Source: an uncultured Dysosmobacter sp. (GTDB taxonomy: Bacteria > Bacillota > Clostridia > Oscillospirales > Oscillospiraceae). From it: a stretch of 64,000 nucleotides of DNA. The DNA is taken from the NCBI RefSeq assembly GCF_947631635.1, contig NZ_CANRMB010000002.1, positions 124,001 through 188,000 of the forward strand. Direction: 5' to 3'. The position numbers were made by a program, and so were the translations under genes. Numbering within the stretch: the first letter of the stretch is position 1; the number at the start of each line of letters is the position of its first letter. The notes under the pieces are model-generated. The model made no database searches and was not told where the DNA came from. It worked only from the letters and a program-made list of their open reading frames with translations. Of this stretch, positions 53,035 through 60,243 are shown piece by piece.

Positions 53035-53185
53035 CCTTGACCAAAAGGCAATTGATCGTTTGAAACGAAAGATTGTCATTGCCGAAAACACGAATTTGCG
53101 AACAAAAAATAAAACTGATGCGCAGATGATCCGGGATATAAAGAAATGGATAGAGGAGGAAGTTCAATGCTGCTCCAATCAATAG
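53015..53185 (+). CDS. Small protein of DNA-modification operons
   Basis: A 56-residue protein, METSKFDLDQKAIDRLKRKI followed by TDAQMIRDIKKWIEEEVQCC. It has strong AAGGAGG upstream, overlaps the helicase gene by 20 bases and the DndD gene by 19, and is clearly translated with both. I recall small proteins of this kind annotated only as associated with DNA modification systems; the function is unknown. Helical and charged, it may be a subunit that binds DndD, in the place where canonical operons have small DndE. Confidence 0.72.
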   Translation: METSKFDLDQKAIDRLKRKIVIAENTNLRTKNKTDAQMIRDIKKWIEEEVQCCSNQ

Positions 53186-55149
53186 AATTACAGAACTTTC
53201 GCCAGTTTATCAATGAAAAGATAGACTTCTCCACTGATCCAGAGAGAAATGTTACTCTCATCATTGGCGAGAACGGAACCGGTAAAACCACTTTTGCGCA
53301 GGCGTTTTTCTGGTGCTTGTATGGTGAGACAGATTTCACGGACAAGGTTATGCTCAACAGAGTCCTTGCTGAGCAGATGACGCCTGATCAAAAAATAACG
53401 GTTAAGGTTGTGCTCAGACTCACTCACGGAAGTGCAGCTTATGAAATCATTCGGACGCAGGAGTATAAGAAATCCTATAGCAACAAAGTTACCGGTGCCA
53501 ATACGGTGTTGAACATCGCTGTAAAATCCGCTGATGGTAATACTCGCTATTTAAAGCAGCTCGAGTGTGAATCTGAAATCAAGAAGATCCTTCCCAAAGA
53601 ACTATCAAACTACTTCTTCTTTGATGGCGAGCGCATTGAGAAAATGAGCAAAGAAGTTGCCAGCGGAAGAAAGAGCAGCGAGTTTTCCAATGCCGTGGTA
53701 GGCTTGACTGGTTTGAAGGCGATTTTGGCCGCACTGGGACATTTGGCACCTACAAGAACTACTTCAGTTATGGGTAAGTTTACTGAAGACTATGCGGGAG
53801 ATAGTAGCGGACAAATCCAGCAGCTTTCCAAGCGCATTGATGAATTACAGGGTGAGCTCGAAAGAATAACAAAGAGATTGGTAGAGATTGATGATGAAAT
53901 CGATGCTGCCACTTCAGCAAAAGCTAAGTTCGAGCAGGACATTAAGCAGTATGCAGACGGCGAAAAGCTGCAAAACGAACGCGACCGTTTGAATGGTCAG
54001 CTACAAAAACTTAATCAATATAAGGCTCAGTTTATAAAAGATAGCTGCAGGAAGTTTAACGACGGAATGACATCGTTCTTCTCGCTTTCTCTTGTCCAAA
54101 GAGCGTTGGAAGTGTTATCCCATAGTGATTTTAGTGGAAAAGATATCCCTGAAATGCACTCCAAAACCATTGAATTCCTGCTAAAGCGTGGTACATGTAT
54201 TTGTGGGACTCATCTTGACCCGGGTACAATTCCGTATGCAAAGGTCAGGGAATTGATGGACTATTTACCGCCCCAGTCCATTGGTGTTACCGTCGGCCAA
54301 TTTATAAAAGACTCTCAGATGAAATATGGCAAAGAGGTATCTTTGTACCAAGACATCGCAGATCAAGTAAGCTTGATCAGCCAGCAGGAAGAATCTATCG
54401 CTGATCTGGAAGAACAATTGGCTGTTATTACAGAAAGGCTCGATGGTGATGATGTCCGAGAGCAAGTAAAAAAGCTGAACGCTCAAATCCAGGCATGTGC
54501 AAAAACGATTTCCGCCCGCAAAGCGGAGCAAAAGCAATTGTTATGCAAGCAAGGTGCCCGTGAAGAGGAAAAGAAGCAAAAGGAGAACAGTCGTTCTGAA
54601 CTCTCGCTCCTTGACAAAAATAATCAAATGGTTGAGCTGTACAAGGCTTATACCCAGAGAATTTATGATGAAATGAATGCTGAGTATAAGCAGAAAGAAG
54701 CCCAGATCAGAAGCCAGCTCGAGACATCAATTAATGAAATCTTTAAATCAATTTATGCTGGAGGATTATCTCTCACCATAGATGAGCACTACAATATCTC
54801 TGTCTATGTAACCGATTTTGAAGGCGGTGTTGAGACCTCTACCGCCCAGAGCATTTCTGTCATCTTTGCATTTATCTCTGCTATAATCAAGATGGCTCGT
54901 GAGAACCAAGTTGAGAGTGACGATGAGGCATATTCCGAACCTTACCCGCTTGTTATGGATGCTCCGCTGTCCGCTTTTGATAAGCGCAGAATCAAAGCAA
55001 TTTGTTCCGCTATTCCAGAAACGGCAGAACAGGTCATTATTTTCATTAAGGATACGGACGGTGAACTGGCCGAAGAGCACCTTGGCACAAAAGTAAAGAC
55101 TCGTCATTATTTTGAAAAAGTTGACGAGTTCCATACTCGTTTGGTATAG
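53167..55149 (+). CDS. dndD: DndD-type SMC-like ATPase
   Basis: A 660-residue ATPase of the SMC/Rad50 group. The N-terminus LQSIELQNFRQFINEKIDFS and Walker A GENGTGKTT (33-41) are typical of DndD, and the ABC-type FFFDGERIEKMS lies near residue 155. A long coiled coil (about 215-290 and 420-520) is separated by a hinge with a Cys pair in GTCICGTHLDPG, like a zinc hook. The C-terminal Walker B block is YPLVMDAPLSAFDKRR. ATG 53167 has GAGGAGG upstream. In Dnd systems DndD is thought to provide the ATPase or nicking-related activity of sulfur insertion. Its co-occurrence here with Ssp-type proteins is unusual. Confidence 0.88.
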   Translation: MLLQSIELQNFRQFINEKIDFSTDPERNVTLIIGENGTGKTTFAQAFFWCLYGETDFTDKVMLNRVLAEQMTPDQKITVKVVLRLTHGSAAYEIIRTQEYKKSYSNKVTGANTVLNIAVKSADGNTRYLKQLECESEIKKILPKELSNYFFFDGERIEKMSKEVASGRKSSEFSNAVVGLTGLKAILAALGHLAPTRTTSVMGKFTEDYAGDSSGQIQQLSKRIDELQGELERITKRLVEIDDEIDAATSAKAKFEQDIKQYADGEKLQNERDRLNGQLQKLNQYKAQFIKDSCRKFNDGMTSFFSLSLVQRALEVLSHSDFSGKDIPEMHSKTIEFLLKRGTCICGTHLDPGTIPYAKVRELMDYLPPQSIGVTVGQFIKDSQMKYGKEVSLYQDIADQVSLISQQEESIADLEEQLAVITERLDGDDVREQVKKLNAQIQACAKTISARKAEQKQLLCKQGAREEEKKQKENSRSELSLLDKNNQMVELYKAYTQRIYDEMNAEYKQKEAQIRSQLETSINEIFKSIYAGGLSLTIDEHYNISVYVTDFEGGVETSTAQSISVIFAFISAIIKMARENQVESDDEAYSEPYPLVMDAPLSAFDKRRIKAICSAIPETAEQVIIFIKDTDGELAEEHLGTKVKTRHYFEKVDEFHTRLV

Positions 55150-55160
55150 GAGGTGTAATC

Positions 55161-55688
55161 ATGTTTGATAAACAGTATCGTTTTTCAGGAAGCCATGCCG
55201 AAAAAGTAAGTGCATTAACCTCAGTGTTTGATGGTACCTCAAAGGCTAAGCTTTTTGACCGCAATTTGGATGTCTACATGAATGCCCCGTTGGTTGGATT
55301 CCTCTTTAAACGGAAGGGCATCAAAAACACAGACGGAGGCATAGCAGATCAGAATATTTTCCCCGAGCAGCTTATTAACAATTCTGAGCAGCTAAAGTAT
55401 ATCTTCCGCCTTATACTTATTTTGGATACCCAGTATGAACCAAATGAGGAAGCACGGTTAGACAAAGCCTTTCGTCGTTTTGGTGCAGATGAGGCAGATC
55501 TACAACTTTTTGATGCTTATGTGCTTGGTGGTGTTGAAGTTTTATACGAAAAGCTCGTTGAAGGCCCAACTGAACCTGTTGAGTACATAAACCGTATGTA
55601 TGATTTTATTGAGGAATTCAACGAAAGATTCAATGACGGCATTACCAGCAAAGACATCCTGGATCTGTGCCGCGCTAACGCCGAATAA
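55161..55688 (+). CDS. Unknown conserved-looking operon protein
   Basis: A 175-residue soluble, helix-rich protein that I do not recognise: MFDKQYRFSGSHAEKVSALT, DGTSKAKLFDRNLDVYMNAPLVGFLFKRKG, IFRLILILDTQYEPNEEARLDKAFRRFG and a C-terminal VEYINRMYDFIEEFNERFNDG. No metal motif or membrane segment is visible. A strong ribosome site (TAGGAGGTG) and an 11-base gap to dndD show it belongs to the operon. It is larger than, and unlike, DndE (about 110 residues), so a DndE role is not supported. It may be the missing small subunit of a DndD complex. Confidence 0.65.
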   Translation: MFDKQYRFSGSHAEKVSALTSVFDGTSKAKLFDRNLDVYMNAPLVGFLFKRKGIKNTDGGIADQNIFPEQLINNSEQLKYIFRLILILDTQYEPNEEARLDKAFRRFGADEADLQLFDAYVLGGVEVLYEKLVEGPTEPVEYINRMYDFIEEFNERFNDGITSKDILDLCRANAE

Positions 55689-55720
55689 GATGTGATTTGT
55701 GTAGAAAGAAGGTGTCCGGT

Positions 55721-56818
55721 GTGTCTAAAGTCGCAGAATGCCAGCAACTACTTTTTGATGAAGCTGCGAAAAAAGGGTTCCTGACATTCGACGACATTAT
55801 GGACATATCGGACACCTATTCATTATCAGTATCTGATGTTGATCAGCTCAGCGAAGCACTACAGTTACGCGGAATTATTATCTATGAAACTGCCCCTTTA
55901 GAAAAAGACCTTGACCGCTTCGAAGACTATAGCCGAATAGATTACGATGCAGTTTTTAAAGAAGTTGTTTCATTATCAGATGAGTTGGAATATATCGTTG
56001 AACTGATTAAGAAATTACCTCCCCCACAATATGGAGAGATCTCTGCGCTTACAGCGCAGATTGCAGAAGGAAATGCTTACGCCCGAGAGCGGTTGATTCT
56101 TATACATTTGCGTGTTGTACTGAAGATTGCGCTTTCAATGGCTAAAACACATCAGTACAATATTGTCGATGCTGTTTCTGCTGGGTTCATAGGGCTGATT
56201 TTTGCAGTAGATCGATTTGATCCAGATGGTTTTTCTGCGTTTCAATCCTATGCGTCGTTGTGGATTCAGCAAAATATTAACAGGGAGTGCAATCCCGTTT
56301 GGCTGGAGTATTATTTCCCAGCTCACTACAAAGAAAAAATGCTCCCTATCTATGAACGATATCTTTCCCACTCGTGCGAAAATTGCGAGCCGAATCGCAT
56401 ATGCGACAGATTGATATCAGAGATCTCGGAACAGATGGATATTACTGCAGCGCAAGCCGAAGAATATCTTAGTGCGGCAATTCAGCAGGCTGAGCGACAT
56501 ATCTATCTTGATGAAATCAATGATGGAAGGTTGCCCGGAATACCAGAAGAGTTACTCCAAGCAGACGACACACTATTTGAATGTGTGACTGCTTCGATGG
56601 CAAGAACAGCCCTTTCTGATGCGCTCACTTCACTGAAAACTAAAGAAGCTGATGTTGTACGACTTCGTACGGGTTTCGATGACGGACACCCGCTTACTTT
56701 GGAAGAAGTGGGAGCAATATATGGGGTTACCCGAGAGCGCATACGCCAAATCGAAGCAAAAGCATTTCGCAAATTGGGTCACCCAAGCAGGTCTAAGAAA
56801 TTGAAGGATTTTTGGTAA
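55721..56818 (+). CDS. RpoD-like sigma factor inside the defence operon
   Basis: A 365-residue sigma-70 family protein. Residues 1-58 resemble sigma region 1.1 (LLFDEAAKKGFLTFDDIMDI ... LQLRGIIIYETAP). Region 1.2/2 follows (YARERLILIHLRVVLKIALS, AGFIGLIFAVDRFDPDGFSAFQSYASLWIQQNINRE). Region 4.2 is near-consensus primary sigma, LTLEEVGAIYGVTRERIRQIEAK and FRKLGHPSRSKKLKDFW. Region 2.4 and region 3 are strongly divergent, so promoter specificity probably differs from sigma-A. I chose the GTG at 55721 because AAGAAGG lies eight bases upstream; the TTG 24 bases earlier lacks support. A sigma factor between dndD and dndB genes is unexpected and could activate the operon or redirect polymerase. Confidence 0.85.
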   Translation: MSKVAECQQLLFDEAAKKGFLTFDDIMDISDTYSLSVSDVDQLSEALQLRGIIIYETAPLEKDLDRFEDYSRIDYDAVFKEVVSLSDELEYIVELIKKLPPPQYGEISALTAQIAEGNAYARERLILIHLRVVLKIALSMAKTHQYNIVDAVSAGFIGLIFAVDRFDPDGFSAFQSYASLWIQQNINRECNPVWLEYYFPAHYKEKMLPIYERYLSHSCENCEPNRICDRLISEISEQMDITAAQAEEYLSAAIQQAERHIYLDEINDGRLPGIPEELLQADDTLFECVTASMARTALSDALTSLKTKEADVVRLRTGFDDGHPLTLEEVGAIYGVTRERIRQIEAKAFRKLGHPSRSKKLKDFW

Positions 56819-56883
56819 CAAGTTGTTTTGGTGGATTACAACTTTTGAAATCATTTCCAGAAAACGAAGGAAGAGAAGTGATT

Positions 56884-57399
56884 ATGGAAAGATTAGATAT
56901 GTGCGATGCAGTAAAGTTGCATCAAGTATCATTTGTTCTAAATCCCTCTGGGGAGTGGGAAAGCTTTCCAGCTCCCCTAAAAACATTGGTGGAACAACCT
57001 TGGACAGAATTCAAGTATTTTCTTGATGATACCGGTCAAGTAAACCCGGCAATTTCAAGCGTCCCGAATAATTGCGGTGGCATATATGCGTTTCTGATAA
57101 AACCTAACATCATCCCAGATGCACACCTATATTTAGCATACATAGGTAGGGCAAGAAAAACCACCTATCAAAACCTTAGGAAACGTGTACGTGAATATGC
57201 CACTGAAGAAGGACGGCTTAAAATCGCAAATATGAAGCGTCTATGGAGCCCATACCTTTATGTGCGGTATTTGGCATTACCAGGAAAAGATAATGATTGT
57301 ATTGATGAACTTGAAAAAGAACTAATCAAAACAGTATTGCCGCCATTCAATGATCAATATCCTGAGGTATATAACCAGGCGATGAGCGCCGCGTTCTAA
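56884..57399 (+). CDS. GIY-YIG nuclease-like protein
   Basis: A 171-residue protein with a GIY-YIG domain: GGIYAFLI near residue 64 and LAYIGRARKTTYQNLRKRVREY near 86 supply the two signature strands and the catalytic Arg region, and ELEKELIKTVLPPFNDQYP near the end supplies the Glu and Asn. The N-terminal 60 residues are a separate small region (FVLNPSGEWESFPAPLK). I chose ATG 56884; the purine-rich GGAAGAGAAG lies upstream, and a longer frame from 56812 is possible. GIY-YIG nucleases are found in restriction and homing systems. Here it may cleave DNA lacking or bearing sulfur, acting with the PLD-helicase. Confidence 0.8.
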   Translation: MERLDMCDAVKLHQVSFVLNPSGEWESFPAPLKTLVEQPWTEFKYFLDDTGQVNPAISSVPNNCGGIYAFLIKPNIIPDAHLYLAYIGRARKTTYQNLRKRVREYATEEGRLKIANMKRLWSPYLYVRYLALPGKDNDCIDELEKELIKTVLPPFNDQYPEVYNQAMSAAF

Positions 57400-57415
57400 T
57401 ATTGGGGAGGTAGCA

Positions 57416-58678
57416 ATGAAAATACCAGCCATACGAGCCTATATAGGCAATTGGGTTTATTATATCGCAACCATGCGCTTTAAAGATGTTTCCGAATATG
57501 TAAAAAGAGTGGATAATGAGCTCCACAAATCTGATTTGCTAAAACAGATGCTGCAAAGAACCATAACCAATAATTACAAAAATATAGCGCATTATATAGA
57601 AACTCAAGAGGAGCGCTTTTTCAATGCGCTCGTTCTTGCGGTTTACGATGGTGTTCCTACATGGCATGAAGTGCGTCTTGAATATGATGACGGATCAGAG
57701 TTTTATAATTTAGGCGTTCTTGAATTAAGTGGCAATGAAAAGATTTTCCCTGTAGATGGGCAGCATAGAGTCGAGGGAATCAAGAAAGTTGTCAGGGAAT
57801 CCCCAAAATATGATAATGAGCAAATCCCGGTCATTTTTATTGGACACAAGACAGATGATGCAGGCATGCAGCGTTCAAGAAGGCTTTTCAGTACGCTTAA
57901 CCGATATGCTAAACCGGTATCGATGCGTGATATTATTGCACTCGACGAAGACGACATTGTGGCAATAGCTTCAAGAGAGTTGATCGATACTCATCCATTG
58001 TTCGGTAAAGAACGCCTTTTGGATTCAAAGACGAAGGCTATCCCTGAAAGCAATGATAAAGCATTTACTACAATCATTACATTCTACGAGTGCAATCTGG
58101 AAGTATTATGGATATTGCTTAAAGATATGGAGGTTTTAAATCCTGAAGGGACAAAGGCCCGAGGGAAAGCCAAGGTCAAAGAATTTGTCCGCAGGCGTCC
58201 TGATGATAAAATGATTGGCGAATTTGAAGAACTATGTGTTTCTTTTTGGGATGCTTTGATTGACAGCTTCAGTGATGTATATAATTATGTGACTGAATCC
58301 CCTAATACCCAGCCATATCGTAATAGATCAGGAGGCAATCTACTATTCCGTCCAGTTGCCTTGCTGCCTTTTGTCAAGGCTGCAGTTAAAGTTTCTATTC
58401 AGCAGCAAAAGAGCTTTAAGGAAATCTTCGATTGTTTTCCAAAAGAGCTCCTATCTATTGATAATGTGCTTTGGCGCAATATATTGTGGAACAATGATAA
58501 AGGCACAATGATTGTTAATAATCAGAAGCTAACAGAACGGATTTTCCTGTATTACTGGGATAGAAGCACTTTAACTGAAAAAGATATTTCGACAATGAAG
58601 TTGGATATAAAATCAATTCGGCAGATTAATGATATGGAAGATGTCGAGATTCTTCTCGACGAAGCAGTAGATAAATGA
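57416..58678 (+). CDS. dndB: DndB-type DGQHR-domain protein
   Basis: A 420-residue protein of the DGQHR family: NEKIFPVDGQHRVEGIKKVV (about residues 107-126) is diagnostic. It has the family's RRLFSTLNRYAKPVSMRDII and DNVLWRNILWNN blocks. In Dnd systems DndB is a DNA-binding autorepressor that tunes modification. ATG 57416 has a GGGGAGG site; it is the last gene of the operon, 16 bases after the GIY-YIG gene and before a strong terminator. Repression of the operon, possibly at the inverted repeat 43276-43299, is inference. Confidence 0.88.
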   Translation: MKIPAIRAYIGNWVYYIATMRFKDVSEYVKRVDNELHKSDLLKQMLQRTITNNYKNIAHYIETQEERFFNALVLAVYDGVPTWHEVRLEYDDGSEFYNLGVLELSGNEKIFPVDGQHRVEGIKKVVRESPKYDNEQIPVIFIGHKTDDAGMQRSRRLFSTLNRYAKPVSMRDIIALDEDDIVAIASRELIDTHPLFGKERLLDSKTKAIPESNDKAFTTIITFYECNLEVLWILLKDMEVLNPEGTKARGKAKVKEFVRRRPDDKMIGEFEELCVSFWDALIDSFSDVYNYVTESPNTQPYRNRSGGNLLFRPVALLPFVKAAVKVSIQQQKSFKEIFDCFPKELLSIDNVLWRNILWNNDKGTMIVNNQKLTERIFLYYWDRSTLTEKDISTMKLDIKSIRQINDMEDVEILLDEAVDK

Positions 58679-58745
58679 TTTTTTGAGGGAATAGATTTCG
58701 GAGATTTTCAATTCTAACGGACTACTCCACTAATGGTTATAACCT

Positions 58746-58786
58746 AAAAGGGCGGCTGAAACGATGTGTTCCGGCCGCCCTTTTTG
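58746..58786 (+). terminator. Terminator of the phosphorothioation operon
   Basis: AAAGGGCGGC and GGCCGCCCTTTTT enclose a 19-base loop, ending in a T-run, 67 bases after the dndB stop. Confidence 0.8.
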
Positions 58787-58838
58787 ATTTAAAACTAATT
58801 CGAACCCACATAATAGTTTAATCAAACCGTTTGATGTG

Positions 58839-60194
58839 GGTACTGTCAAGAGTTATGCGCAAATTCATTTGCAGACTCTGGCTGAACAAGGTCAGCCGGC
58901 AACAGAGGCTTCCTGGCAGACAGCCTCTAAGTGCTTCATGTTCATGTACTTCTTGTTGCCCCACTGGGTACCAGCCACGTGGCGCAGCCGTGCACATACC
59001 AGCATGAGGGCGGAATTGCCATCCGGGAAGGTTCCCACTACACGTGTGCGGCGGCGGATCTCGCGGTTGAGCCGCTCAATCACATTGTTGGTTCGAATTC
59101 GTGTCCAGTGCTCGGAAGGGAAATCACAGTAAGTCAGCGTCTCCTCAACACTGTCCTCTACCTTCTTGGCAGCCTCCTTCAACTTCATTGCCTTCAGCTC
59201 GGCAATCACGGCCTTGGCCTTTTCGCGGGAGGCTCTCTTGCTCTCCTGGGCGTGGATCGCCTTGAGCATCTTGGCCACCAGTTTCACCCTGGAATGGGGA
59301 ACAACAGAGAATACGTTGCGGTAAAAATGAACAGTACAGCGCTGGTATTTGGCGTCCGGAAACACTTCTCCCACAGCCTCCAACATACCCAAACACTTAT
59401 CTCCAACAACCAGCTTTACACCGTCCAACCCACGACCACGGAGCCACTGAAAGAAACTGACCCAACTGGCCCTGTCCTCTTTCATACCCTCGGCAGCACC
59501 CAAAACCTCACGGTATCCGTCCTCATTGACTGCAATTGCAACCAGGATCGCAACATTTTCGTACTCTCCGCCCCAATTCCGCCGCAGGTAGATGCCATCC
59601 ACATAGACATACGGATACTTGCCGCCTTGCAAGGGGCGGTTCCGCCAATCTTCGATGTGAACGTAGGCTTTCTTGTTCAATTCGCTGATCGTGGCAGGAG
59701 ATACCTTGCTGCCCCAAAGAGCCTCTGTAATGTCCTCTACACGGCGGACGGACACGCCGGCCAGATACATCTCGATGAGTGCTTCTTCCACACTGCTTTC
59801 CCGGCGGCGGTAGCGCTCAATAATGGCGGTCTCAAAGGATACCCCCTTGAGGCGCGGTACGTGCAGCGTGACGTCACCGGAGGTGGTAGTGAGGTTCCGG
59901 TCATAGTGGCCGCTGCGGTAGCCCTGACGGGCCTCGCTGCGCTCATAACGTGCAGCTTGGGTCAATTTCTCCGCCTCAGTTTCCAGCAGCTCGTTCAGAG
60001 TTTCCTCCACGCTGCCCCGGACTAATTCTTTAATCTGCCCCTTGATTACTTCCTCGTTTAGCTGTACAATTTTTTCGGACATGGTTTGCTGTCTCCTTTC
60101 AGAATGGTGTGTCGCAACTTCATTCTACCAGAGATCTGCAAACCATGTCTCTCTTTATCCCTTTTTCAATTTGCGCAACTTATTGTACCTTATC
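58839..60194 (-). mobile_element. IS256-family insertion sequence with 8-bp target duplication
   Basis: The 1356-bp element carries one transposase gene and imperfect terminal inverted repeats: left GGTACTGTCAAGAGTTATGC and right (reverse complement) GATAAGGTACAATAAGTTGC, both followed by GCAAATT; about 15 of 27 positions match. The flanks TTGATGTG at 58831-58838 and at 60195-60202 are identical, the 8-bp target duplication expected of the family. The intact ends and duplication mean a recent, probably still mobile, insertion. Confidence 0.88.
58892..60082 (-). CDS. IS256-family transposase
   Basis: A 396-residue DDE transposase that cuts and pastes the element. Family marks are LNELLETEAEKLTQAARYERSEARQGYRSG near the N-terminus, RVEDITEALWG in the middle, the first Asp in YPYVYVDGIYLRRNWGGE, the second in VKLVVGDKCLGMLEAVGEVFPDAKYQRCTVHFYRN, and Glu in TNNVIERLNREIRRRTRVVG. 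The reading frame is complete, so the transposase should be active. It faces opposite to the defence operon and lies inside 58839-60194. Confidence 0.95.
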   Translation of the reverse strand: MSEKIVQLNEEVIKGQIKELVRGSVEETLNELLETEAEKLTQAARYERSEARQGYRSGHYDRNLTTTSGDVTLHVPRLKGVSFETAIIERYRRRESSVEEALIEMYLAGVSVRRVEDITEALWGSKVSPATISELNKKAYVHIEDWRNRPLQGGKYPYVYVDGIYLRRNWGGEYENVAILVAIAVNEDGYREVLGAAEGMKEDRASWVSFFQWLRGRGLDGVKLVVGDKCLGMLEAVGEVFPDAKYQRCTVHFYRNVFSVVPHSRVKLVAKMLKAIHAQESKRASREKAKAVIAELKAMKLKEAAKKVEDSVEETLTYCDFPSEHWTRIRTNNVIERLNREIRRRTRVVGTFPDGNSALMLVCARLRHVAGTQWGNKKYMNMKHLEAVCQEASVAG

Positions 60195-60243
60195 TTGATG
60201 TGTAGAAAAAGTTTTACTTTTCAACGGAATTTGCCGTGCCTTA

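Noticed and set aside
55161..55688. DndE
   Set aside because: Too long, and lacks the sequence pattern I know for DndE; left as unknown.
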